From contig NC_081556.1 of NCBI RefSeq assembly GCF_963082655.1, forward strand, positions 153,858,059-153,922,058: DNA of 64,000 bases, given 5' to 3'. The DNA comes from Stomoxys calcitrans. Taxonomy: Eukaryota; Arthropoda; Insecta; Diptera; Muscidae. The translations under genes were made by a program, and so were the position numbers. Below the pieces are notes generated by a model, which was not told where the DNA came from, made no database searches, and was given only the letters and a program-made list of their open reading frames with translations. This document shows, piece after piece, positions 32,763 through 43,633 of this stretch; the stretch's first letter is position 1; every line of letters begins with the position of its first letter.

Positions 32763-34714
32763 TATATCTACAATATATATCCGATAGTTGTTGATATCTA
32801 TAGTTCGGCCCGGACAATCAGTGTTTTTTTTGATTTGTTTCTTGTTATCTTCTATATTGAATTTTTAACTCTTTATTTTTAATTGACGATTTTTTTTCTG
32901 GGTATCATTCTCTTTAGCACTAAATAGTCTTTTCTGCGAATTTTGTGTTTCATTCTGCAGTTGTCGTTCTTTTGTTTTGTCATTTAAAGGTTGATTTATT
33001 TTCTTTTATTCTCTAGCCTGAGAATGTAATCAAATATCTTTATTTTTATTGTTTCGTTGGTTATGTTCCATTAAAATAATTTTAGTGCCATAAACTTTAA
33101 CCAGTGTGCATTGTGCAGTGTGCGGCATGGGGGAGCGGTACTCGTGCTTCTCGTGTCTTTCAGACTAGGTTTTGTTGGTATGTCATGGCATGGAGGTCTG
33201 CATAAGGCATTCAAAAGGTGATCTGATCTTGCATTCGTGCTTATTTTTTGTCTGCTTTTCTTGACTTGGCTGGCTGGCTTAACACAACTTAACTTCGTGC
33301 AACACTTATGGCCAGCAAGAAAACGCAAACAACGGCACAGCACCAGCATCGAATACTTTATTTTGCAATATTTTTCTCGCTCTTACACTCTCCAATTAGT
33401 GTGTAGATATGATGCTGAATGTTTTTGTGTTTTTTTTTGAAACATAGAGGCTCTCCATGGATGCTCTCGCCAAGACACATAAGCTGTCTTTGTTTGTGTC
33501 TGTGGTGAGTGCTATGGCGCTTTGTGCTAAGACTAAATTGAGCACAGCATCATTGCATTCTTATGAGGCAAATGAGCAGCAAATGCCTTGGTATGGGTAT
33601 TGTCTGTGTGCTGCTCTGTATGTATTGTGTCGTTTATTTTAGCTTCATTATCATCATCATGGTTTGTTTTACAATAGCCTGGCAAAGAGAGCGCACTTTT
33701 GTGGTGCTATTATTGTTTTTGTTCGATGACTGTGCTCCATGTTTATTTGATTGTCTCTTTGTGGCCTATGGCTGTAGGCAGCGTGATTATGCTCCAACGT
33801 TTGTTATGCTTTTGGTTCTCTGTTTCATTTGTTGGGGAATTGAGTGAGTGAGTAAATTTGTATTTATACGAGCGTGTGTGTGTGTGTGTTAAATAGCTTT
33901 GTGTTTGTGGCCAAGTATGCGTGTTGTGTTATTGTCAGATCTTTTATTGAATTTGAACCTTTTTCAGGCCTTTCCTTGTCTTTGTTTTTTTTCTGTTTTA
34001 TTTGATAGAAAGATGGAAAGAAAAAAAAACATATTTGAACACGAATAAATTTTTATTCTTAGTTTTTTTCCTAGCTTGTTGTTGTTTTTTTTGTTTTGTT
34101 TTTATTTTTTGCTATTTCATCTATCAGACATTTCTTGGCACTTTATGTGGTTGATTGTGTATGGAGTACCGTACTCGTTGTGTTTATCGTGTTGTACTCC
34201 AACCCAACTACACATACCTTTCTTGCTCGTAACCCTAGTCTCGTATCATAACTCTTAAGTTTGAGAACTTACAATATTTGGCTTTTGGTATATTCTGTGT
34301 GTTTGTTTAGAACATAACAATTGAAGCAGAAAAAAAAAACTGAATAGACGAAATACACAAAGCAAAAAAAAAAAAACATTTGAATCATTGCAAGCACTTG
34401 AAGAACACAAGACAGACATTGCATATAGACTCATGCGAGGCTAAAGAGATTGTCTACCTGTGCACTGAAAGAAATTATGCGTCAAGGCAACTTGACTATA
34501 TGAGGCTGGTCTTGAATATTTATTATTTTAAATATTTCCCATTGGGGAATTTCCCCTTAAATACGTTGCTTGGCAAAATTTGTACACCCACCACCATAGG
34601 ATAAGGATATACTTGTATATAAAGCCATTTTAGACAGGTGTTGCGTTTTCGCATCACAGACTTGGTGAATATTTACTTGTATGTATTGGCTGTACGTTAC
34701 TAACTTACATTGAA
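32763..34714. other. Single-copy block
   Basis: T-rich and GT-rich sequence with a (GT)n near 33,873-33,890 and hydrophobic spurious frames. No transposon is recognised except a TTCGGCCCGGACA trace at about 32,802 that may be a HINE end relic. There is no clear dispersed-motif copy in this block. Confidence 0.5.
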
Positions 34715-36235
34715 ACCAACAAGGAAAGGCAAAAGTCGAGCAGTGCCGACTATATAATACTCTACACATACCCTATAGGTACAAAGTGAGAGCTATGTCC
34801 AATTTTGATAGACCTCGACGGATGTTTTCAAATGGGGTTTTAAACAATTCGTATCAAATTTAGAGCAAATATGTGCAACCTGTAATAAATAGGGTTAACA
34901 AATGAGCCCATTATTGCTATGGGGGCTATATCTAAATCTGAACTGATTTCCAGCAAACTTCTTAGATATTGTGGTGGTCGTCGGGAAAAGCACTGTACAA
35001 AATGTTGGCTAGATTGGTCAATAAATACGCTTGCAGTGGGTCTAGGAGTGAAAATCGGGCGATATATCTATATGTGAGCTACACCTAAATATGAACAGAT
35101 TTCTATAAAACTCTCCAGTAATATCGAGAGTCATAAAAAAATCCTCCCTGTCAAATTTCGAGAGAATCGGTTGACAAATGACCACTTTATTGCTGTATTA
35201 CTGCAAATCGGACGAACATATATATGGGAGCTATATCCAAATATGAACCGATTTCTATGAAATTCACCAATAATATTGAGAGTCATAAGAAAATCCTTCT
35301 TGCCAAATTTCGAGAGCATCGGTTGACAAATGACCATTTTATTACTGTATGATTCCAAATCGGACGAACATATATATGGGAGCTATATCCAAATCTGAAC
35401 CGATTTTTATGAAATTTACCAGTAATATTGGGAGTTATAAGAAAATTCTTCCTACCAAATTTCAAGGCAATCGATCGACAAATGACCATTTTATTCCTGT
35501 ATTATTCCAAATCGGACGACCATATATATGGGAGCTATATGCAAATCTGAACCGATTTTTATGAAATTTACCAGTAATATTGAGAGTCATAAGAAAAATC
35601 CTTCCTGCCAAATTTCGAGAGAATCGGTTAACAAATGACCATTTCATTGCATTATTACTGCAAATCGGACGAACATATATATGGGAGCTATATCTAAATC
35701 TGAACCGATTTCGAGCAAACTTTATAGATATTGTGAAAGTCATCGAAGAAAGCGTTGTACAATGTTTTGGGAAGATTGGTCAATAAATGTGCTTGCAGTG
35801 GTTCTGGGAGTAAAAATCGGGCGATATATATAGGTGAGAGCTATATCTAAATCTAAAGCGATTTCCATGAACTTCACCAGTAATATTGAAAATCATAAGA
35901 AAATCCTTCCTGCCAAATTTCGAGAGAATCGGTTAACAATTGACCATTTTATTGCATTATTACTGCAAATCGGACGAACATATATATGGGAGCTATATCT
36001 AAATCTGAACCGATTTTTGACAATTTTAATAGGCTTCTTCTCTAGGCCGAAAAACCTGTCTATACCAAATTTGAAGACGAACGGACGAAATCTGCGACCT
36101 GTAGTTGGTACACAAATTAACATGGACAGGCGTATAGACAGACAGACATACAGAGGGCCATGGCTAAATCGAATCAGAAAGTCATTCCGAGTCGATCGGT
36201 ATACTTATCAATAGGCCTCTCTCTTCCTTCTTTGT
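34715..36235 (-). mobile_element. HINE subfamily D, nearly complete
   Basis: The left edge has GGCAAAAGTCGAGCAGTGCC then GACTATATAATACTC, the counterpart of the end at 24,700-24,750. The tandem units share CGGACGAACATATATATGGG and GAGCTATATCCAAATCTGAA; anchors at 35,211, 35,363, 35,515 and 35,668 are 152-153 bp apart. The right part has GACAGACAGACATACAGAGG and GAGTCGATCGGTATACTTAT. The layout is that of the other HINEs with unrelated-looking unit sequence. No coding. Confidence 0.8.
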
Positions 36236-36239
36236 GTTA

Positions 36240-36785
36240 CAAACGAATGCACTAAGTTATAATACTTGAACCTTGAGGTCGAGTGGGAGTCACTGCTGCC
36301 AGCGGCAGAGTATTGGATTGGCAGAACCCTAGTTACATGGATGGACAGAGACGACAGAGCCTGGGGGTCTACTTTGAGAATCCAGGGACTGAGATATGAG
36401 AAGGCGAGGCTATTATTGAAAGGAAGTAAAAAGAGTTCAGCGAGCTATTGGTATCATAACCGGATACATAGGACTATGAGCTCACTTATGTAAAATCGGT
36501 GCAGCAAGTGATAGCATGTGTAGGGCATGCGGGGAAAATGATGAGACGTTGGAGCATTTCCCTTGTCATTGCGCGGCTTTTGCGTCCAACAGATACCGGC
36601 ACTTACGTGGAGACACAATACCAAACATAAAACAAATTAGGGGAGTGGTATTGAAAACAATTAAGGATTTTGTAGGTAGCACGGAGTTCCAAACTTGACA
36701 TTTTCTCTTTAGAGGTTACTTTATAGTTTTTAGAGCGCACAATAAGCCAATTACTGGCTTAGTTGTATGTCCAAACTGGCATTAA
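36240..36785 (+). pseudogene. LINE remnant with internal deletion
   Basis: NLEVEWESLLPAAEYWIGRT corresponds to the RNase H start of the copy at 54.4 kb. The sequence then jumps to KARLLLKGSKKSSASYWYHN and, in another frame, CRACGENDETLEHFPCHCAA with FASNRYRHLRGDT (Cys/His motif). The RNase H core between them is deleted. The tail at 36,705-36,780 matches the LINE tail block. Confidence 0.85.
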
Positions 36786-37405
36786 CATTTAATTGATTCA
36801 ATCATTTTTCAATTGCAGTCGTAATTGAAATTTTTACCATTTTTAACCAAAAGTTAACTGATTCAATTAATTTTTTAATTGAATCTGAAAATTTTTTAAT
36901 CCCAATCGTGATTGAAAATTTTATAAATTTCAATTAAAAAATTAATTGATTTAATAATTTTTTAATCGAATCTTAAAAATGTTTCAAATATGGTGCTTAA
37001 GTAAATTCAATTCAAGGCTATTTGGTCCCCTAAAATATAAAAGGGAGGATTTCAAAGACCCATGCGTCCCATCTTTCGGCAAATCTACTGCAATACCATG
37101 ACAGCGGGACTAACCCAATGAAGCCCTTCATCGGCCAAGGACTGTCACCTCAGTGCACAACAAACAATCTATAGGGCCGACACCTACTCGACACCAAAAA
37201 TATTTTGAAGAACCCCCGGGAGGGTTCCATGCAACCCACCTCAAGTTCATGTTCTGTGTACCAAATATAGAAACTAATTGGAATTTTCGAAAAATTTCAA
37301 TAAATTTTTTAATTGATCCAGTTTCAAAAATCTCAATCATTGGATCAATTTAAAAATTAATTAAAAATTCCATAATTTTTTTAATTGAAAATTTTTTAAT
37401 TGAAT
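36786..37405. repeat. AT-rich element with ATTAAAAAATTAAT palindromes
   Basis: Repeated blocks such as TCAATTAAAAAATTAATTGA and TTTTTTAATTGAATC occur at 36,800-36,970 and 37,290-37,410, and similar sequence resumes at 38,446-38,540 beyond a HINE. The HINE therefore appears to have inserted in this element. The middle (37,040-37,260) is GC-richer and unassigned. Superfamily unknown. Confidence 0.55.
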
Positions 37406-37409
37406 ATGC

Positions 37410-38445
37410 AATTTTTGTACCTATCACCAAAGGATGGGGGTTTATTCATTTTGTCATTCTGTTTACAGCACATTGAAATATCCATTTCCGATCTATATAG
37501 TATATTTTCTTGATCACCCTAAAAATCTAAGATGATCTAGCCATGTCCGTCCGTCTGTCTGTTGAAATCCCGCTACAGTCTTTAAAAATAGAGATATTGA
37601 GCTGAAACTTTGCACAGATTCTTTTTTGGTCCATAGGTTACGTTCGAATATGGGCTATATCAGACTATATCTTGATATAGCCCCCATTCAGACCGATCCG
37701 CCGATTTAGGGTATGAAGCCTATAAAAGCCACATGTATTATCCCATTTTGCTGCAATCCGGGACAGTAAGTTGCGTTAGGCCCTGTGACATCCTTTTTCA
37801 ATTTGGCCCTGATCGGTCCAGATTTGGATATAGCTGCCATATAGACCGATCTCTCGATTTAAGGTTTTGGGCCCATAAAAGGTGCATTTGTTGTCCGATG
37901 TCGCCGAAATTTGGGACAGTGAGTTGCGTTAGGCTCTTCGACAACTTTCTGCAATTTGGCCCAAATTGGTACAGATTAGGATATAGCTGCCATATGGACC
38001 GATCTCTCGATTTAAAGTCTTGGTCCCATAAAGGGAGCTTTTAATATCCGATTTTGCTGAAATTTGGGACAATGAGTTGTGTTAGGCTAATCGACAACCT
38101 TTTTCAATTTGGTTCAGATCGGTCCAGATTTGGATATAGCTGCCATATAGACCGATCTCTCGATTTAAGGTCTTGGGCCCATAAAAGGCGCATTTATTGT
38201 CCGATGTCGCCGAAATTTGGGACAGTGAGTTGCGCTAGGCTTTTCGACAACTTTCTGCAATTTCGCCCAGATTGGTCCAGATTTGAATATAGCTTCCATA
38301 TAGACCGATCTCTCGATTTAAAGTCTTGGTCTCATAAAGGGAGCTTTTATAATCCGTTTTCGCTAAAACTTGGCACAGTGACTTGTGTTGGGCTTTTCGA
38401 CATCTGTGTCGTATATGGTTCAGATGGGTCGATATTGAGATATGG
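37410..38445 (+). mobile_element. HINE copy A7, 3'-truncated
   Basis: The 5' section is complete: TACCTATCACCAAAGGATGG, GTCCGTCCGTCTGTCTGTTG (37,546 region) and the TACAGTCTTTAAAAATAGAG block. Subfamily A units follow with CCATATAGACCGATCTCTCG. The hairpin end is missing. Frames through the units (37,733-38,452) repeat a pattern with DRSRFGYSCHIDRSLDL and are spurious. Confidence 0.85.
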
Positions 38446-38545
38446 TGATTGATATTATCATTTTCGTGATTGAAACAGTTTCAATAAAAAAATTTATTGT
38501 ATCAGTGAATTTCTTGATTGAAACCGATTTTTATTTTTTTCTGTG
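38446..38545. repeat. Continuation of AT-rich element
   Basis: GATTGAAACAGTTTCAATAA and TTCTTGATTGAAACCG resemble the AT-rich element left of the HINE. It ends TTTTTTTCTGTGTG. Confidence 0.45.
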
Positions 38546-39705
38546 TGCTTCATTGTAATGATGAACATTTGTGATCAACACTGCAACTTTAAACTAGCCA
38601 GAGACATTACTAACCATAACCATAGTAGTTTTGAAGCCTGAGAAGTAGCGAAAGCAAGTAAGATAGTGTTTCAAATATCTAGGTGGAAAATTCTTGTTAA
38701 AATCGAAGTAATTTTAATAACTTTGTGTGTCTTAAGTCTCTTGTATTTTATTTTTGAAGTGTACTCAAGCTAAAGGTTTGTCAAAGTATTTTTTTTGTAG
38801 ATTCTAGTTTATTTGGGTTCATAGCTGAGAAACGCATGCCAGTTTTCTCTCATAAGGCTTTTTTGCTTTAAGTTAGGTCAAGTCGGCACAATTTTCTATA
38901 AAAATTTGCGGTTTTTTTATGTTGTTTTTTTTTAATGATTTTTTATTTAAATTACAATAAGGCTTTTAGCTATGTGAAATTTACAGTTGATTTATTACAA
39001 ATTACTTGTTATGGTGCTATTTTATTGATAAAATATCTCAAATTAAAATATCATTATTTTTTGATGATTGATGAATGATTTTTTCTTTAGAGTTAAATGT
39101 TTAACAGGTATATGCAAAGTTTGTGTCTTAAGTCTTTTGTTTTTAATGAAATAAAAATAAGTGTTAATTTGTGTAGAACCCTACACATCTTCATTTTATT
39201 ATTAATGTCTATTATCAATATAATAAATGATTCAAATTTGTGTTTAAAATCTTTTGTCTATATGGATGTTGAGGATATTTATATTTCTCAACATATTTTC
39301 TATGCTAATGATCGTTTTATTTTTTTTATTTTCAAGCAAAAACTTTGGCGAATCTTAATTTTTTTCAAATATCTACACCAGTATGTGTTTTTTTATTATT
39401 ACCAACAAATTGCCCCCAGAAGCCAATCGTTGTATCAATCTTTTAAAAAAATATTCCAAAAAATTAATGATTTGATATTTAAAGACTAGTTTAAACAATT
39501 TTTAGTCTTCAGTATATTGATTTTGTGCACAATTATCGATTTCAGAGTCCAATTAAATCATTACTCTTGACCCTCAATTCCCTTGTTCGGTTTTAATGAC
39601 ATTTCGTATTTTCATTATTATGAGCATTTATTTTTTTTCATAGAAATTAAAAAAAAAAAAAAACAAAATACCTTAGAAAAATTAAAATAAAAAAAATGTT
39701 GAACA
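38546..39705. other. Single-copy AT-rich block with three motif copies
   Basis: Motif copies lie at 38,720, 39,117 and, weaker, 39,235. A 130-codon frame at 39,097-39,489 runs through two of them and is rich in Phe, Ile and Tyr from AT-rich sequence; no domain is recognised, so it is not called. Confidence 0.5.
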
Positions 39706-40960
39706 TGAAAAAGTTAAAAAGGCATAATGTTCTGGCGGGCCGAATTTTGGATGCCCACCACTTTGGATATATATATTTAAAACCTCTCGTCATCATCTAT
39801 GAATCCATATTAGCTATATCTAAATATAGTTCGATCTCCACCATATTCAATAAGGCTATGTAAGGGTCTAACACACCTCATTGTGCCACATCCATGGGCT
39901 AAAAAATGCACCTTTTATGGGCCTAAGAACTTAAATCGGGAGATCGGTATAGACCGATCTGAACCATATTGAACACGAATGTTGAGATGCCTTACACAGC
40001 CCACTGTGGAAATTTCACTGAAATCGAGTAACAAATGGGTTTTTATTGTCCCAAGAACTTAGATCGGGAGATTGGTACATATGACAGCTATATCCAAATA
40101 AAGCCAAATCTTAATCATACTTGGTACGAATGTCAAGGGGCCTAACGCAACTGATTGTGCCTAAATTCAGCAAAATCAGTTACTAAATCATCTTTTATGG
40201 GTCTAAAACCTTAAATCGGGAAATCGGTATATATGGCAGCTATATCCAAATCAAGGCCGATTTGGGCCGTATTGAACAGGATTGTCGATAAGCCTAACAC
40301 AACTCGCTATACCAAATTTCTGCAAAATCGGACAATAAATACGCCTATAATGGGCCCAAGACCTTAAATCGTGAGACCGACCTATGTGACAGCTATATCC
40401 AAATCTGGACCTATCTAGGCCAAATTAAATAAGGATGTCGAGGGGTCTAAAATAACTTACTGTCCCAAATTTCAGCGATATCAGACAATAAATGCGCATT
40501 TTGTGGGCCCAAGACCCTACATCGAGAGATCGGTCTATATGACAGCTATATCTTAATCTGGACGGTATTTAAGAAGGATGCCGAGAGGGCTAACACAACT
40601 CATCGTCCTAAATTTCAACAAAATCGCATAATAAATGCAGCATTAATGTACCTAAGACCTTAGATCGGCAGATCGGTCTGTTTGGGGACTATATCAAGAT
40701 ATAGTCCGATGATTGATCTCCTGATTATACTTCCCGAATCTCATAACGGATATATTATTAACCAATCGGACTGAAATTTCGTCAAGGACTTCCAATAGCT
40801 ATGCCAAGTATGGTCCGAATAGGTGGGTCTGTAATCTAATATTGCTCCCTCATAAACCAATCGCCCGATTATATTTCCTGAGTCTCGTGAGGGCGACATT
40901 CTTATCCGATTTGGTAGGAATTTTGTATCATGACTTTTACAATGACCTCCAATAGCTGTA

Positions 40961-41074
40961 GGTAAATTTAGGTTAGGTTGAAAAGAAGGTTCGGAGGGTT
41001 AATCCGTTCCTTGCCACTATGAGCATACACCTAAGCCTCCAATCGGCTTGTTATGAGCCCTTAATACTAAATAA
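40961..41074 (-). mobile_element. Truncated LINE insertion with target duplication
   Basis: The 114-bp insert is flanked by an exact 11-bp duplication CAATAGCTGTA (40,950-40,960 and 41,075-41,085). It contains only the LINE tail (complement of GCCGATTGGAGGCTTAGG and CTCATAGTGGCAAGG), the same tail as at 356-455 and 22,975-23,370. This is the usual outcome of incomplete target-primed reverse transcription. Confidence 0.9.
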
Positions 41075-41140
41075 CAATAGCTGTAACACATATTATCCGA
41101 ATAGGTCCATTGCCTTATATAGCTCCCTTATAAACCAATT

Positions 41141-41974
41141 CACAGTGGGAGAAAATAAAAAAAAAAAAACTAATGTGAGATATATGTCTTGAAAATTTGG
41201 AATGGTTAGAACTTAGGATTTTTGTAAAAAAAATCGGACAGAATTTATTTTTAGTTTCTTAATGACATTTTTTTCTGCAAACTCAGAAAATATTATTGAG
41301 TTATCTCGGATCACAAACGAAGATTTGGCAGCCTTAACAAATTTTTGAAATACCGAAATGACCAACTTTAGGGGCCAGACAAAAGCCATTCGGGCAAGCT
41401 AGGGCCTTGAAATTTTGCACGCGATCTAGCTAACACCTCAGCTCTAACCATTCCAAATTTCATACTTCTCTTATATCAATGAATACTGTCCGATACAAGT
41501 GGCCCAAATGTTATGATATATCTTCTATATCTAAGAATTTTTGCAGTAACGTTGTAAATTTTGTCACGAATCCAAATCTTTCATATAAATGAAAATCGAA
41601 CCACAAATGGTTACGTAAATTGAAAAATGCGAAACAGGTCTAGGTCAAGATTCTAAAAAAAAGAATTAAAAGTCAAATATCCCCCAAACTAGTGGAGATA
41701 TTGTAGACCTCAAGTGGACTTTTTAGTAGGAATTTTCGAGCACTATCCAGCAAGAAAAAAACATAAACAAAGATTTGGCAAGCCAAACAAATTTTCGAAA
41801 TGCCAAGGTTACAAACTTTAGGGGCCTGCTAAAAGGCGCCCGGGTAATCAAGGGCCTTGAAAATTTGCACACCATTTCTCTAGCACCTCAGCTATAACCA
41901 TTTCAGAGATATCTCTACCCGTTCTCACACGGCATATTTTTTATTAGTTTTTTTTTTCAATTTCTCCCACTGTG
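41141..41974. mobile_element. Transib-like transposon, copy T2
   Basis: Ends are CACAGTGGGAGAAAAT and its inverted counterpart finishing CTCCCACTGTG. Flanks CAATT (41,136-41,140) and CGATT (41,975-41,979) are a 5-bp duplication with one difference, a likely CpG decay. Transib elements have CACWGTG-type ends, equal to the heptamer of vertebrate V(D)J signals, and make 5-bp GC-rich duplications. No transposase is present; the 834-bp element is non-autonomous. Confidence 0.8.
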
Positions 41975-42105
41975 CGATTTGTCGTTGTATCATAGATGGC
42001 TCAATTCTTATGCGATTTTTCCGAAATTGTATAGGATGACATTTTACTATGACCTTCATCATATATTTCAAATATCAGCCAAATTGGTCCATAACCACGG
42101 TATAG

Positions 42106-42246
42106 CAGGGACGTAGACAACGGAGGGGGAGATGGGGGGTGCAATCGGAACCCCCACCCCCCTCCCCCCGAATTCTGTCTACGTACTAATTATTGCTTTA
42201 TAATTGTAATATGACCCTTCCAAATAAAATACTGCCTACGTCCCTG
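42106..42246. mobile_element. Small hAT-like MITE with opposed G and C runs
   Basis: Ends CAGGGACGTAGACA and TGCCTACGTCCCTG are inverted copies with one mismatch. The 8-bp flanks CGGTATAG and TGTTGTAG match at only five positions, so the duplication is uncertain. Inside, GGAGGGGGAGATGGGGGG (42,122-42,139) faces CCCCCACCCCCCTCCCCCC (42,151-42,169). Confidence 0.7.
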
Positions 42247-42265
42247 TGTTGTAGAGTATATATGA

Positions 42266-42783
42266 TTCGACCTAGCTGAAATTAATAAGTTTTCACGTGT
42301 GTAAGCTTATCTATTCACTATTATCGCCTGAATAAGAGTTGAGATTCACAATTTAATACCTCTTTAATGTGTGAAGCAAGTTTGTGTCTTAAGTCTTTTG
42401 TTTTTGAGACAAATTTTAAAAGTTTAGTATATCAGAAACAATGTTCATACAAAAAAGTAGTCTGCTTGCTTTTTTTACAAAAATTTACTTACAAAGGTTT
42501 TATCCCAAACAGGTGGTACGGTAGTAAGTTTCTGTATTCAATATTCTGTTGTTAAAATTCAAATTTTGCCTTATTCAAAAATTTGGATTCAAAAATTATT
42601 CTTTTTTTTGGGAAGTTTTTCAAAGACAAACATTTATACATATCGACAGAATGAAAGACGGAATTTAAATTTTTTATACCACTTGAAAAGTTTGTGTCTA
42701 AAGTCTTTTGTTTTTGGATTAAATTTAACGACAGTATGAATTTTGACCACACAAAATTTTACCCCATACCCAAAATGAACATT
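42266..42783. other. Single-copy DNA with two motif copies
   Basis: Two good copies of the dispersed motif lie at 42,378-42,405 and 42,688-42,715, both continuing into a T run. No gene or transposon is recognised otherwise. Confidence 0.5.
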
Positions 42784-43105
42784 GGAGGCCACCGTAGTGT
42801 AGAGGTTAGCATGTCCGCTGACGCTGCTGCTAGTATGACGCTGAACGCCTGGGTTCGAATCCTGGCGAGAACATCAGAAAATTTTTCAGCGCTGGTTATG
42901 CCCTCCTAATGCTGGCGACATTTGTGAGGTACTACGCCTTGTAAAAACTTCTCCCCAAAAAGGTGTCGCACTTCCTTTTGGACTCGGCTATAAAAAGGAG
43001 CCCCTTATGAATAAGCTTAAACTTGAATCGGACAGCGCTTGTTGATATGTGAGAAGTTTGCCCTCTATTCTTTAATAAAATGTTATTGGACAAACTTGCA
43101 ATTTT
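42784..43105 (+). mobile_element. Full-length tRNA-derived SINE
   Basis: The head starts GGAGGCCACCGTAGTGTAGA. Box A is TAGTGTAGAGG (42,795-42,805) and box B is GGTTCGAATCC (42,852-42,862), the internal RNA polymerase III promoter of a tRNA-derived SINE. A 16-base insertion lies between the boxes. The body has CTCCTAATGCTGGCGACATT and AGGAGCCCCTTATGAATAAG, and the tail 'gtgagaagtttgccctct'. It is the best copy of the family in the window and would depend on a LINE for movement. It is not a functional tRNA: the cloverleaf is not maintained. Confidence 0.9.
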
Positions 43106-43633
43106 TGCAAAAGGAAAATATGCCCTAAACAACTATATGGAAAATAACACCAATGTTTGGGTCCTATTTTCGCCTTTTTGGGGACTTTTTCATGCAGCCA
43201 TTAATTGAATTTTTCCGCTATTAATTTTTTCAAATTTATATCCTCCGTTGCTTTCTAACACGTCAAAAAAGTTTTAAATATTTAGAAAAAACGCTCAGTT
43301 TTTGAAAATATATTTGTCTGCGCCGCTGTCTGACACGTCTAATTTTACGAAAAATTGTAAAAAAAAATTTCAAAAAAAAAAATCGCGCAATTTTTTGAAA
43401 AATTTTTTGTCTGGGGCGTTTTTTGTCAACAAAAAGGTTATGTTTAAAAAAATGCTGTTGCCTTTCTTCTACTAATTCTTTTCTCAGTTCATTTTCCCTA
43501 CTTCCAACTTTGTTAAATCATTTATGCAATTGCTCTCCAAATGAATACTGTACACAACAACAACAAAATATTTGGGGTGATTATGCATACTTTTGGGGTC
43601 TTTTTGCATGTTGATGTTTTGGGTGGTAAGGTA
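43106..43633. other. Unassigned AT-rich DNA
   Basis: Contains two similar stretches around 'tctgacacgtc' (43,255 and 43,330) followed by A runs; no gene or named element is recognised. Confidence 0.45.

Larger units (their letters stand above)
39710..42265 (-). mobile_element. HINE copy A8 with three nested insertions
   Basis: The left edge reads AAAAAGGCATAATGTTCTGG, CGGGCCGAATTTTGG and ATGCCCACCAC, a mutated hairpin end. Subfamily A units follow, and beyond 40,700 a body that changes to blocks such as CCAATCGCCCGATTATATTT. It is interrupted by a LINE fragment (40,961-41,074), a Transib (41,141-41,974) and a MITE (42,106-42,246). GTAGAGTATATATGATTCGA at about 42,250 may be the other end. 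Confidence 0.75.

Noticed and set aside
37733..38452. Two frames of 103 and 132 codons repeating DRSRFGYSCHIDRS-type sequence
   Set aside because: They follow the ~153-bp HINE minisatellite; the same peptide appears at every HINE in any orientation.
39097..39489. 130-codon plus frame over motif copies
   Set aside because: Composition is that of AT-rich DNA and no domain is recognised; the dispersed motif falls in different frames in other places.
42784..42865. Functional tRNA gene
   Set aside because: Boxes A and B are present, but a 16-base insertion and loss of the cloverleaf plus the attached body identify a SINE.
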